Shown piece after piece: positions 15,736-25,393 of a stretch of 64,000 bases of DNA. Below the pieces are notes generated by a model. It did not search any database, was not told where the DNA came from, and worked only from the letters and a program-made list of their open reading frames with translations. Both the position numbers and the translations under genes were made by a program. The DNA comes from Paenibacillus melissococcoides (lineage in GTDB: Bacteria > Bacillota > Bacilli > Paenibacillales > Paenibacillaceae), in the NCBI GenBank assembly GCA_944800085.1, contig CALYLO010000008.1, positions 124,001-188,000 on the forward strand, read 5' to 3'. Every line of letters begins with the position of its first letter. The first letter of the stretch is position 1.

Positions 15736-18132
15736 ATGGTTCAACCGATTCAACGCGCCGCCGTCATCGGCTCCGGCGTCATGGGAGCGGCCATCGCCGC
15801 CCACTTGGCAGGAGCGGGCATTCACTGTCTCTTGCTTGATCTCGTGCCGGCCCGGCTCACCGAAGCAGAGGCGAAGAAGGGGCTCACGCTTGAGCATCCC
15901 GCCGTGCGCAACCGTCTGGCCGTTGACGCCATCGCGCGCTTGAAGAAAACGAAGCCGGCTCCGCTGTACAGCGAGGCATTCGCGGCACGGATTACGCCGG
16001 GCAATCTGGAGGACGACCTGCCGAAGCTGGCCGGCGTCGATTGGATTATCGAGGTCGTCGTCGAACGGCTCGATGTCAAGCGCGAGCTGCTCGGACGCAT
16101 CGAAAAAGTATGGAAGCCGGGCACCATCGTGTCGTCCAACACCTCGGGCATTTCCATCAATGAGATGGTTGCTTCCTGCGGCTCGGAATTCAAACGGCAT
16201 TTTTTAGGCACTCATTTCTTCAATCCGCCGCGTTATATGAAGCTGCTTGAGATTATTCCGGGAGAGACGACCGATCCGGAGATCGTGTCCTACATGCACG
16301 GGTTCTGCGAGCGCCGGCTGGGCAAAGGCGTCGTCGTGGCCAAAGACACGCCGAACTTCATTGCCAACCGCATCGGCACCTACGGCTTGCTCGTGACGCT
16401 GCGCAATATGATGGAACTCGGATACACCGTGGAAGAAGTCGACGCCGTGACCGGGCCGGCCTTGGGGCGGCCGAAGAGCGCCACCTTCCGCACGCTCGAT
16501 CTGGTTGGGCTGGACACGTTCGTGCATGTGGCGGCCAATGTGCATGGACAGACGGCGGCGACGGCGGAGAAGGACGTGTTCAGCGCCCCTGACGTGCTGG
16601 GCCGCATGGTGGACCGGGGCTGGATTGGCGAGAAGCAGGGCCAAGGCTTCTATAAAAAAGTGAAGACGGAATCCGGCACGCAGATCCAGGCGCTCCGCTT
16701 CGATACGATGGAATACGAGCCGGTGCGCAAAGTCTCTTCCGCTTCGCTCGAAGCGGCCAAGGCCGTCAAGGGAGCCGGCAACAAAATCAAGGCCCTGCTC
16801 GGCACGAAGGATCGTTATTCCGAGCTTGCCTGGAACACGCTCAAGCCGGTGCTGCTCTATTCGGCGCACAAGCTGGGCGAAATCGCCGATTCGATCGCCG
16901 ATATCGACAACGCGATGAAGTGGGGCTTCAACTGGGAGCTCGGCCCGTTCGAGGTATGGGACGAGATTGGCCTGGTTAAGGCCGCCCAGCGGATGGAGGC
17001 CGAGGGCGACGTGCTGCCGGAATGGGTCCGCGTCTGGATTGACGCGGGGCATACCAGCTTCTACGAGCAGCGGAACGACCAACGATTCTACGCCCATGGC
17101 GGGGCATGGAGCGAGCTGGAGACGCCGGCGGAGCATATTTCGCTGCGGCGGCTCAAGCAGCAGAACAAGGTCGTGCTGTCCAAGCCGGGCGCGAGCTTGA
17201 TCGATATCGGCGACGGAGTCGCGTGCCTGGAATTCCATTCGCCGAACAACGCCATCGGAGCGGATATCCTGACGATGATTCAGCAGAGCGTCGAGGAAGT
17301 GCGCCGCAACTACCGCGGGCTTGTCATCGCGAATGAAGGGCGCCACTTCTGCGTCGGCGCGAATGTGATGCTGCTTCTGATGGAGGCCCAGGAAGAGGAA
17401 TGGGATGAGATTGATCTCATCATCCGCCAGTTCCAGAATACGATGCTGACGCTGAAAAGACTGGAAAAGCCAGTTGTGGCGGCGCCGCATCAAATGACGC
17501 TCGGCGGAGGCGTGGAAGCGTGCCTGCCGGCCGACAAGATCATTTTCTCGGCGGAGACGTACTTCGGTCTCGTCGAGACGGGGGTCGGCCTCATTCCGGC
17601 GGGCGGAGGCTGCAAGGAGATGGCGCTGCGCTCCAGCCGGATGGCGGGCAGCACGGACGCCGACCTGCAGGCGTTCGTGAACAGCTATTTCGAGACGATC
17701 GCGATGGCGAAGGTCTCGACAAGCGGCCATGACACGAAGCGGATCGGGTATATGGGACCGCGCGATTCGGTCATCATCAATCAAGACCGCCGCGTCTATG
17801 AGGCGAAGATGGCGGTGCTGGAAATGGATCGCGCCGGATACGAGCCGATGGAAGAGGAGCGCATCCGCGTCGTCGGCGAACCGGGCAAGGCGGTGATGCA
17901 GCTTGGCGCCTATACGATGCAGTTGGGCAACTACATCTCGGATCATGATCGGCTGATCGCCAACAAGCTGGCCCATGTGCTGGCGGGGGGCAACGTGCCG
18001 GCGAACAGCCTGGTCAGCGAGCAGTACATGCTCGATCTGGAGCGCGAAGCCTTCCTGAGCCTGTGCGGCGAGCCGAAGACGCAGGCGCGCATGCAGCATA
18101 TGCTCGCCAAAGGCAAGCCGCTGCGCAATTAA
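15736..18132 (+). CDS. fadN: 3-hydroxyacyl-CoA dehydrogenase / enoyl-CoA hydratase-type FadN
   Basis: A 798-residue multifunctional beta-oxidation enzyme. An N-terminal NAD-binding fold has IGSGVMGAAIAAHLAGAG. The 3-hydroxyacyl-CoA dehydrogenase domains follow (LGTHFFNPPRYMKLLE, NFIANRIG), and a crotonase-like domain in the C-terminal half shows NEGRHFCVGAN and MTLGGGVE. Length and order match Bacillus FadN. ATG 15736 follows GGGAGGGA (15721-15728); an in-frame ATG 39 bases earlier lacks such a site. It is followed 38 bases later by fadA. The 286-base gap before it suggests its own promoter, though I see only a half FadR site (TCATTCA near 15600). Confidence 0.95.
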   Translation: MVQPIQRAAVIGSGVMGAAIAAHLAGAGIHCLLLDLVPARLTEAEAKKGLTLEHPAVRNRLAVDAIARLKKTKPAPLYSEAFAARITPGNLEDDLPKLAGVDWIIEVVVERLDVKRELLGRIEKVWKPGTIVSSNTSGISINEMVASCGSEFKRHFLGTHFFNPPRYMKLLEIIPGETTDPEIVSYMHGFCERRLGKGVVVAKDTPNFIANRIGTYGLLVTLRNMMELGYTVEEVDAVTGPALGRPKSATFRTLDLVGLDTFVHVAANVHGQTAATAEKDVFSAPDVLGRMVDRGWIGEKQGQGFYKKVKTESGTQIQALRFDTMEYEPVRKVSSASLEAAKAVKGAGNKIKALLGTKDRYSELAWNTLKPVLLYSAHKLGEIADSIADIDNAMKWGFNWELGPFEVWDEIGLVKAAQRMEAEGDVLPEWVRVWIDAGHTSFYEQRNDQRFYAHGGAWSELETPAEHISLRRLKQQNKVVLSKPGASLIDIGDGVACLEFHSPNNAIGADILTMIQQSVEEVRRNYRGLVIANEGRHFCVGANVMLLLMEAQEEEWDEIDLIIRQFQNTMLTLKRLEKPVVAAPHQMTLGGGVEACLPADKIIFSAETYFGLVETGVGLIPAGGGCKEMALRSSRMAGSTDADLQAFVNSYFETIAMAKVSTSGHDTKRIGYMGPRDSVIINQDRRVYEAKMAVLEMDRAGYEPMEEERIRVVGEPGKAVMQLGAYTMQLGNYISDHDRLIANKLAHVLAGGNVPANSLVSEQYMLDLEREAFLSLCGEPKTQARMQHMLAKGKPLRN

Positions 18133-18170
18133 TGTTATCCTTCCACACTATGAAATGAGGGGAGATCGCA

Positions 18171-19352
18171 ATGAAAGAGGCAGTCATTGTATCGATGGCG
18201 CGCACGCCGGTAGGCAGAGCCAAAAAGGGGAGCCTCGCGCAGACGCGGGCCGAGGACCTGGGCCGCATCGTATTGGAGGAGGCTGTCCGGCGCGCAGCGG
18301 GCTTGAACAAGTCGGACGTCGAGGACGTCATCCTCGGCTGCGCCATGCCGGAAGGCGAGCAAGGATTGAATATGGCGCGCATCATCTCGCTGTATGCCGG
18401 TTATCCGGATACGGTGCCGGCCGTGACGATTAACCGGTTCTGCGCCTCGGGGCTGCAGTCGATCGCGTTCGCGGCGGAGCGAATTATGGCAGGGGGCGCG
18501 GAGACGATCATCGCTGGCGGCGTGGAGAGCATGAGCGCGGTGCCGATGACCGGGTTCAAGCTGGCTCCGCACCCGAAGATGGTGTCCGATATGCCGGAGG
18601 TCTACATGGGCATGGGATATACGGCGGAAAATGTGGCGAAGCGCTTCGGCATCAGCCGCGAAGAGCAGGATCGCTTTGCGGCGGACAGCCATCGCAAGGC
18701 GGCGGCCGCCATCGCCGCAGGGAAATTCCGCGACGAGATCGTGCCTGTCGCCACGATGCAGAAATGGATCGACAGCGACGGGCGGCCGTGGGAGAAGGAG
18801 CTCTCGTTCGACATGGACGAATGCGTCCGCCCGGATACGACGGAGGACGTGCTCGCCAAGCTGAAGCCCGCCTTCGCTCTCGGAGGCAGCGTCACGGCCG
18901 GCAACAGCTCGCCGATGAACGACGGGGCGGCGGCCTGCGTGTTGATGAGCGCCGAGCGCGCGCAGGATCTCGGGCTGAAGCCGCTCGCGGCGTTCCGCAG
19001 CTTCGCCCTTGCCGGCGTGGCGCCCGACATTATGGGCGTCGGGCCTGTCGAAGCGATTCCGAAGGCGCTGCGCAAGGCCGGCATTACGCTGGATCAGGTC
19101 GATCTGATCGAGCTGAATGAAGCGTTCGCCTCGCAGTGCTTGCAGATAATCCGCCAACTGGAGCTGGATGAGAGCAAGGTCAATGTGAACGGCGGCGCGA
19201 TTGCGCTCGGCCATCCGCTCGGCTGCACGGGCTCGAAGCTGACGGCGACGCTGGTCCATGAGCTTCGCCGCCGGGGCGGCGGCTACGGCGTCGTCTCGAT
19301 GTGCATCGGCGGCGGGATGGGGGCCGCCGGGGTGTTCGAAGTATTTGCTTAA
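18171..19352 (+). CDS. fadA: Acetyl-CoA acyltransferase (3-ketoacyl-CoA thiolase)
   Basis: A 393-residue thiolase. The acyl-accepting cysteine lies in NRFCASGLQSIAFAAERI near residue 90. NVNGGAIALGHPLGCTG carries the catalytic His, and CIGGGMGAAGVFE the C-terminal Cys motif. It cleaves 3-ketoacyl-CoA with CoA to release acetyl-CoA, the last step of each beta-oxidation round. AGGGGAGAT precedes the ATG. It lies between fadN and fadE in one transcription direction with short gaps. Confidence 0.97.
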   Translation: MKEAVIVSMARTPVGRAKKGSLAQTRAEDLGRIVLEEAVRRAAGLNKSDVEDVILGCAMPEGEQGLNMARIISLYAGYPDTVPAVTINRFCASGLQSIAFAAERIMAGGAETIIAGGVESMSAVPMTGFKLAPHPKMVSDMPEVYMGMGYTAENVAKRFGISREEQDRFAADSHRKAAAAIAAGKFRDEIVPVATMQKWIDSDGRPWEKELSFDMDECVRPDTTEDVLAKLKPAFALGGSVTAGNSSPMNDGAAACVLMSAERAQDLGLKPLAAFRSFALAGVAPDIMGVGPVEAIPKALRKAGITLDQVDLIELNEAFASQCLQIIRQLELDESKVNVNGGAIALGHPLGCTGSKLTATLVHELRRRGGGYGVVSMCIGGGMGAAGVFEVFA

Positions 19353-19381
19353 TCACACTTTAAAACGAAAGGAAGATAACG

Positions 19382-21166
19382 ATGACTGTGTTGGATCAGA
19401 AAGTCAAAGGCGGCAGCTTTGTCATTGATGATATCGCGCCGGATGCGATCGTGACGCCGGAGGATTTCACCGAAGAGCAGCGCATGATGATGGATACGAC
19501 TCGCGATTATGTGGAAGGAGAGGTGCTGCCGAACGATGAAGCGATCGAGAAGCTGAACTACGATCTGACGGTGAAGCTGATGCGCAAGGCCGGCGAGCTC
19601 GGCTTGCTCGGCGCCGACATTCCGGAAGAATACGGCGGCCTGGGGCTCGACAAGGTCAGCTCCACGCTGATCGGCGAGACGCTGACGAAGGCGTCGGCCT
19701 TCGCGCTCTCCATCGGCGCGCATGTCGGCATCGGCACGCTGCCGATCGTGTTCTTCGGCACGCCGGAGCAGAAGAGCAAATATTTGCCTGACCTCGCGAC
19801 AGGGGCCAAAATCGCCGCTTATTGCCTCACCGAACCGTCATCCGGCTCGGATGCGCTGAGCGCCAAGACGACGGCGAAGCTGTCGGAGGACGGCAGCCAC
19901 TATGTGCTCAATGGCTCCAAAATTTTCATCACGAACGCAGGCTTCGCCGATATCTTCATCGTGTATGCGAAGGTGGACGGCAAGGACTTCACCGCCTTTA
20001 TCGTGGAAAAAGGCATGGAGGGCTTTACGATCGGACCGGAAGAGAAGAAGATGGGGATCAAAGGCTCTTCCACCTGCCCGCTCTTTTTCGAGGATGTCAA
20101 GGTTCCGGTGGAGAACGTGCTCGGCGAGATCGGCCGCGGCCACGTCATTGCCTTCAATATTTTGAATATCGGCCGCTTCAAGCTGGGCGCGGGTTGTCTC
20201 GGCGCATCGAAGGAGGCGATCGAGCTGAGCGTGAAATACGCGAACGAGCGCAAGCAGTTCGGCAAGGCGCTTACTTCCTTCCCGCTTATCGGCCAGAAGC
20301 TGGCGGATATGAACATTGCCACCTATGTGACCGAATCGATGGTGTACCGGACGTCCGGCCTGGTGGATTCTGCGCTCAAGGATATCGATTATAGACAGCC
20401 GGATTCGGGCCAACTGATGGCCAAGGCGATTGCCGAGTATGCGCTGGAATGCTCGATTAACAAAGTATTCGCCTCCGAGGCGCTTGATTTCGTCGCGGAC
20501 GAAGGCGTGCAGATCCACGGCGGCTACGGCTTCACGCAAGAATACAAAATCGAGCGCATTTACCGCGACTCGCGCATCAACCGCATTTTTGAAGGAACGA
20601 ACGAGATCAATCGCCTGCTTATTCCGGGCATGCTGCTCAAAAAGGCGGCCAAAGGCGAGCTTCCGCTGATGCAAAAGGCGCAAGCGCTGCAGGCCGAGCT
20701 GATGTCGATCGTCACCATGCCGGATTCGGGCGAAGCGTTGGCCCTGGAAGGACATCTGGTCTCGATGTCGAAAAAGGTATTTCTCATGGCCGGCGGTCTG
20801 GCGGCGCAAAAATACGGCACGTCGCTTGAGCAGCAGCAGGAAATCTTGAGCAACCTCGCCGATCTGATGATCCTCGTCTATGCGATGGAGAGCGCCCTGC
20901 TGCGCACGCGCAAGCTGATGGCGAAGAGCGGCGAGGAGAAGGCGAAGCTCGCCATGCAGATGACGTCCGTCTATGTGCACGAGACGCTCGCCGATATCGA
21001 GCGCATCGCCAAGAGCACGCTGGCGGCGATGGAATCCGGCGACATGCTGCGCACCCAGCTCTCGATTCTGAAAAAACTGACGAAAAGCTCGCCGATCGAC
21101 GCGATCAGCATCAAGCGCGATATCGCGGCACGTGTCATTCAAGCGGAAAAATACGCGGTCTCGTAA
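19382..21166 (+). CDS. fadE: Acyl-CoA dehydrogenase
   Basis: A 594-residue flavin-dependent dehydrogenase. It shows the acyl-CoA dehydrogenase core (YCLTEPSSGSDALSAKT, GSKIFITNAGFADIF, QIHGGYGFTQEY) and the FEGTNEINR segment that holds the catalytic glutamate region. About 190 extra C-terminal residues follow, as in the long FadE type. It performs the first oxidation of acyl-CoA and donates electrons to EtfAB encoded nearby. It follows fadA by about 30 bases with AAAGGAAG upstream. Confidence 0.96.
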   Translation: MTVLDQKVKGGSFVIDDIAPDAIVTPEDFTEEQRMMMDTTRDYVEGEVLPNDEAIEKLNYDLTVKLMRKAGELGLLGADIPEEYGGLGLDKVSSTLIGETLTKASAFALSIGAHVGIGTLPIVFFGTPEQKSKYLPDLATGAKIAAYCLTEPSSGSDALSAKTTAKLSEDGSHYVLNGSKIFITNAGFADIFIVYAKVDGKDFTAFIVEKGMEGFTIGPEEKKMGIKGSSTCPLFFEDVKVPVENVLGEIGRGHVIAFNILNIGRFKLGAGCLGASKEAIELSVKYANERKQFGKALTSFPLIGQKLADMNIATYVTESMVYRTSGLVDSALKDIDYRQPDSGQLMAKAIAEYALECSINKVFASEALDFVADEGVQIHGGYGFTQEYKIERIYRDSRINRIFEGTNEINRLLIPGMLLKKAAKGELPLMQKAQALQAELMSIVTMPDSGEALALEGHLVSMSKKVFLMAGGLAAQKYGTSLEQQQEILSNLADLMILVYAMESALLRTRKLMAKSGEEKAKLAMQMTSVYVHETLADIERIAKSTLAAMESGDMLRTQLSILKKLTKSSPIDAISIKRDIAARVIQAEKYAVS

Positions 21167-21205
21167 TACGCGGGGGAATTCTCCGCGAGGAAGGGATGGT
21201 TAGGT

Positions 21206-22885
21206 ATGCCATTGGAGAAGCCATGGCTCCGTCATTACCCGCAGGAAATTGACCCGACGTATCAGTACCCGCGACATAACGTCGCTCAATTTTTAATCGA
21301 TGCGGCGCGGGATTGTCCCAATCGTCCCGCGCTCGAATTCATGGGTAAGCAGCTGCGGTACGAACGGCTGCTGGAGGAGAGCTGCCGCTTCGCCAATGCG
21401 CTTGCGCGCCTTGGCGTCGGCCGCGGGGAGCGGGTGGCGATTATGCTGCCCAACTGCCCGCAGACCGTCATCGCCTATTACGGCACGCTGATGGCCGGCT
21501 GCATTGCCGTTCTCACCAATCCGCTCTACAAGGAGCGCGAGGTGGAGCTGCAGCTGGCCGATTCCGGCGCCGCGGCGATCGTGACGCTTGACGCCCTTTA
21601 TCCGCGGGTGCGTGCCGTAATGGCGCGTACCCGGCTGCGTCATGTTCTCGTGACGTCGATTAAGGATTACTTGCCGTTTCCGAAAAACATGCTCTACCCG
21701 ATCAAAGCGAAACGGAGCGGCCATGCGGTGGAAGTGGAGTATGGGGAGCAGGTCCATGCCTTCGCTTCGCTGCTGAAAAGCGTTCCGCCCTGGTTCACCT
21801 GCGTCGAGGTCGACCCGGAGCAAGATCTGGCGCTGCTGCAGTACACCGGGGGAACGACGAGCACGCCCAAGGGCGTGATGCTGACTCACGGCAACCTGGT
21901 GGCCAATACGATGCAATCGCGCGCCTGGTTCTATAAGGTGAAGCAGGGGGAAGAAATTTTTTTGGGAGCGCTTCCTTTTTTCCATGTGTTCGGCATGACC
22001 GTATTGATGAATCTATGCACGCTCTGCCGGGGAATGAACGTGCTCGTGCCGAAGTTCGAGCCTGCCGAGGTGCTCCGCATCATCCACCGGCTGCGCCCGA
22101 CGGTGTTCCCGGGAGCGCCGACCATGTACATTGGGCTCATCAATCATCCCGATCTGCACAAATATGATCTGTCTTCCATCCGCACGTGCCTCAGCGGCGC
22201 CTCGTCGCTGCCGGTTGAAGTGCAGGAGCGATTCGAGGAGCTGACCGGCTGCGTGCTTATCGAAGGCTATGGCCTGACCGAAGCGTCGCCGATTACGCAT
22301 GCGAATCTGTTGTGGGGCAAGCGCAAGCACGGCTCCATCGGGATTCCGTTCCCGGACACGGAGGCGAAGATCGTGGATGCGGAGACGGGAGAAGAGGTGG
22401 CCGAAGGCGAGGTCGGGGAACTGATCGTCCGCGGTCCGCAAGTGATGAAGGGGTACTGGAACAGGCCGGAAGAGACGATGAAGCAGCTTCGGGACGGCTG
22501 GCTGTTCACCGGCGACTTGGCGCGGCAGGACGAGGACGGATTTTTCTCCATTGTCGATCGGAAAAAAGATCTGATCATCGCCGGGGGCTTCAACATTTAT
22601 CCGCGCGAGGTGGAGGAAGTGCTGTTCGAGCATCCGAGCGTGCAGGAAGCTGTAGTAGTCGGCATGCCCGATGCGTACCGCGGGGAGACGGTCAAGGCTT
22701 ATATCGTGCCGTGCCCCGGAAGCGCGCTGACGGCAGAAGAGCTCAATGTCTGGTGCCGCGAACGGCTCGCTTCCTTCAAGGTGCCGCGCCAATACGAATT
22801 CCGCAGCGTGCTGCCGAAGACGATTGCCGGCAAGGTGCTGCGCCGCAAGCTGCTTGAGGAAGAAGAGATGCTGCTGAAACGGTAA
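21206..22885 (+). CDS. lcfA: Long-chain fatty acid-CoA ligase
   Basis: A 559-residue AMP-forming acyl-CoA synthetase. The P-loop-like motif is LLQYTGGTTSTPKGVMLTHG. Also present are EGYGLTEASP, GDLARQDEDGFFSIVDRKKDLI and the C-terminal KVLRRKL lysine region. It activates fatty acids for the fad enzymes encoded just upstream and probably acts at the membrane's inner face. GAGGAAGGGATGG lies upstream of the ATG at 21206. The symbol follows Bacillus usage; fadD would be equivalent. Confidence 0.93.
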   Translation: MPLEKPWLRHYPQEIDPTYQYPRHNVAQFLIDAARDCPNRPALEFMGKQLRYERLLEESCRFANALARLGVGRGERVAIMLPNCPQTVIAYYGTLMAGCIAVLTNPLYKEREVELQLADSGAAAIVTLDALYPRVRAVMARTRLRHVLVTSIKDYLPFPKNMLYPIKAKRSGHAVEVEYGEQVHAFASLLKSVPPWFTCVEVDPEQDLALLQYTGGTTSTPKGVMLTHGNLVANTMQSRAWFYKVKQGEEIFLGALPFFHVFGMTVLMNLCTLCRGMNVLVPKFEPAEVLRIIHRLRPTVFPGAPTMYIGLINHPDLHKYDLSSIRTCLSGASSLPVEVQERFEELTGCVLIEGYGLTEASPITHANLLWGKRKHGSIGIPFPDTEAKIVDAETGEEVAEGEVGELIVRGPQVMKGYWNRPEETMKQLRDGWLFTGDLARQDEDGFFSIVDRKKDLIIAGGFNIYPREVEEVLFEHPSVQEAVVVGMPDAYRGETVKAYIVPCPGSALTAEELNVWCRERLASFKVPRQYEFRSVLPKTIAGKVLRRKLLEEEEMLLKR

Positions 22886-22937
22886 ATGCCGGCCGGCCGC
22901 CGCAGCGGCATTGAAGGAACGGCGGAGGTGAGAGAAG

Positions 22938-23366
22938 ATGAAGCGACAATCGGCAGCTCCCGCGTCCATCGGCGGCGTGCCGCTTGAACAGTTGTTCGAG
23001 CAAGCGCGGGGCACCTTCTGGGAATATCTCGGCTGCGAATTGGTTACGGCCGAGCCGGGCAAGGTCGTCCTGAAGCTGGATGCCGGGCGGCATCATCTGA
23101 ATGCCATCGGCATCGTGCATGGCGGCGTGCTGTCCTCCCTGCTCGACAACGCGATGGGCTTGGCCACGATGCTGGCTCGTCCCGGGGAGAATACGGTGAC
23201 ATCGAATTTGAACGTTCACTTCGTTGCCCCGCTGCATGAGGGCGAGCTGCGCGTCACGGCGGACATTGTGCATCAGACGCGCCGATCGATTACATGCACC
23301 GGCCAAGTATTCGGCGCCGATGGAAAGCTTGGCTCGCTTGCGACGGCGACGTTCCGCGTCATTTGA
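22938..23366 (+). CDS. Hotdog-fold (PaaI-type) acyl-CoA thioesterase
   Basis: A 142-residue single hotdog domain. NAIGIVHGGVLSSLLDNAMGLA is the PaaI-like catalytic helix region and TSNLNVHFVAPLHEGELR the central strand. Such enzymes hydrolyse acyl-CoA esters; here a housekeeping role releasing CoA during fatty-acid breakdown is inferred from position at the end of the fad cluster. GGAGGTGAGAG precedes the ATG. A hairpin terminator follows within 35 bases. Confidence 0.9.
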   Translation: MKRQSAAPASIGGVPLEQLFEQARGTFWEYLGCELVTAEPGKVVLKLDAGRHHLNAIGIVHGGVLSSLLDNAMGLATMLARPGENTVTSNLNVHFVAPLHEGELRVTADIVHQTRRSITCTGQVFGADGKLGSLATATFRVI

Positions 23367-23398
23367 CGCCGACGGCGGCCGGCAACAATGATAAGGAG

Positions 23399-23432
23399 AA
23401 CGCCCCTGCACAGGTGATGTGTCAGGGGCGTT
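23399..23432 (+). terminator. Terminator at the end of the fad cluster
   Basis: The 10-bp stem AACGCCCCTG (23399-23408) and CAGGGGCGTT (23423-23432), followed by GTTG, lies just behind the thioesterase gene. The T-tract is weak. Confidence 0.65.
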
Positions 23433-23553
23433 GTTGCGATCCGGCGAATCTGCGCTTGCAGCGCGTATGCGGTCAAGCGGGCGGCGGATTGCGAGCACCG
23501 TTCGATCAGAATGTATTTCGACAATACAAATGCATATCCTATCGGAGGTGTCC

Positions 23554-24271
23554 ATGACGGAATCGATCAGCTTTGCCGCGACTGGCGACAGTCTTATCGC
23601 CCTTCCCTTTGGGGCGTATCTGTTTACAGGGGAGCATGAAGGGGCGTCTTGCCGGCTGCATCAGGGAGACGTGGACAGGATTGTCCGCTCCATTCGCGAG
23701 GCGGAAGACAGGCGGATTATGTCATCGTGAGCATCCATGCCCATCAGCCGCAAGGCCGGAGCTTCGAGCGCCCGGCCGGCTTCGTTGTCGAATTCGCCAG
23801 ACTATGCATCGATGAAGGGGCTCATGCCGTCGTTGGCCATGGTCCCCATATCGTCAGGGGCATCAAGGTGTATAAGGATCGACCGATCTTTTACAGTCTG
23901 GGCAATTTCATTTTTCAGAACGATTCGTTCCTGCGAGAGCCTGCTGATTTTTTTCAGAAATATGGATTAGGACATCACATCAGCATCGTCCGGCAGATGC
24001 TTATGACGCGCGCAGCGAGTATGGCACAACCGGCCTTGCGGCCGATACGGAAGTCTGGCAATCCGTCATCCCTTATTGGAAGATGAGGAACGGCAAGCTG
24101 GCGGAATTGACCCTCTATCCGCTTGAGCTTGGCGGCGAGCGGCCAAGGTACCGGAGAGGGTGCCCCCAATTGGCGGCTTCCTGCGAGGTATTGACCAGGA
24201 TGGCCGTCTTGTCGGAACCGTTTGGCGTAACGATTCAGGTAGATGATGGCGTAGGGAAAGTATCATGGTAG
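23554..24271 (+). pseudogene. Decayed CapA-family (poly-gamma-glutamate/capsule) metallophosphatase
   Basis: The intact gene start (GGAGGTG, then ATG encoding SISFAATGDSLI) is joined after about 25 codons to the distal half of a CapA-type PGA_cap domain (VIVSIHAHQPQG, AVVGHGPHIVRGIKVYKDRPIFYSLGNFIFQN). The reading then changes frame at least twice (near 23715 and again before 24083). The middle of the protein is deleted, and a C-terminal piece (NGKLAELTLYPLELGGERPR) remains readable in a third frame. No functional protein is expected. CapA proteins take part in polyglutamate or capsule export and anchoring. Confidence 0.8.
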
Positions 24272-24362
24272 GCTACCTTGGTAGGATAGGCTGCTTGATG
24301 GGATGGAACTGATCGGCCTTGTCTATCGGCATGGCATACGCGAACGAGGAGGATGGAACGGG

Positions 24363-25196
24363 ATGGGGCAATCGGGATTGGGCTTGCGCGTCCGCGGGAC
24401 GCGGTTCATTGACGATGCTGGCCGGCAGGTGGTCGATGCCCCAAGCCCGGTGCTGCAAGCCTTCGAGGCCACGGCGCTCTCCGCGCTGCACCGGAAGGTA
24501 GCGGCGGCGATTCGGGAGACGGACCCGAACGGCATGCTGTTCCTGGAGACGAATTATTTCTCCAATCTGGGCACCCGCAGCATGATTGAGCCGGTGATCG
24601 GCCTGGACGGCATTCGCGACGAGCAGCAGGTATATGCGCCGCACCCCTATGATCTGGTGACCGATACGGAGCTGGCGCATACGGCGAACGATGCGCGCCT
24701 GGAGCTGATCCTGACCCGCCACGAAGAGACGCGGCAGCGGCTGGAGATGCCGATGCCTGTCGGCGAATGGGGCGCGTTCTACGGCTCGCGCGACACGGGG
24801 CATGTATCGCTTCACATCAAGCGCCTGCTGGAGAAGCTGCTCTGCAGCGCGCCTATTGGGATTACACGCCGGATATGGACCGCAGCCCGTCCTTCCTCGG
24901 CGTGCGGCGCGGCTATCCGATGGCGGTCGCCGGCACAACTGAAGCAGTACCGCTACGAGCATGCGCTCGGCTCCTTCAGCATGCGCTGGGAGGAAGCGGG
25001 CGAGAGCGCGGCGCCGACGATCGTCTATTTGCCGGATATATGCCATGTCGCGCCCGGGACCGTGACGCTGCAGCCGGAGGGCGAACGCTATACGGTCCAG
25101 CCCATCGAAGGCTCGCCTGCCGGATATATGATCATCCCGCCGGTTCAGCGCGGGAACCGCAGCTTGAGCGTTGCGGGCAAGCAGCCGGAAGGATGA
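24363..25196 (+). pseudogene. Decayed GH5-type glycosidase (endoglycoceramidase-like)
   Basis: The N-terminal piece (GLRVRGTRFIDDAGRQVV) is fused to the distal half of a GH5 barrel (GMLFLETNYFSNLG, VYAPHPYDLVTDTELAHTAND, then MPVGEWGAFYGS with the likely nucleophile Glu). The part that would carry the acid/base NEP motif is missing. After KLLCS the frame shifts, so that YWDYTPDMDRSPSFLGV is read in another frame from about 24855, and the original frame resumes near YEHALGSFSMRWEE. Assignment is from remembered family motifs. Like the adjacent capA remnant it has lost its middle part. Confidence 0.7.
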
Positions 25197-25277
25197 GTTT
25201 TGACAGCGACAGGGGGTGTGTGATAGAGTGCTAGATATATTTACCATCATCATGATTGGAGAAGGAGTTATTTTTCA

Positions 25278-25301
25278 ATGAAACGATCGATTCACCTCTA
25301 A
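25278..25301 (+). CDS. Possible seven-codon leader peptide
   Basis: ATG with a good GAAGGAG site starts a frame MKRSIHL followed by TAA. An inverted repeat TATCCGG/CCGGATA lies downstream, before the 184-residue gene at 25394. It could be a leader peptide for attenuation or pure chance. Confidence 0.2.
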   Translation: MKRSIHL

Positions 25302-25393
25302 CACATTGCTTCCGCAGACCGGGCCCGGGCTCCTCCTGCTATCCGGCAAGATATTCCGGATAGGTTGTTAACACATTTGAGGAGGAGACAAGT

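Noticed and set aside
14250..21142. Very long minus-strand frames (for example 14250-15479, 16204-18099, 19838-21142) opposite the fad genes
   Set aside because: They mirror GC-rich, codon-biased real genes, are full of Arg/His/Gln without domains, and lack ribosome-binding sites.
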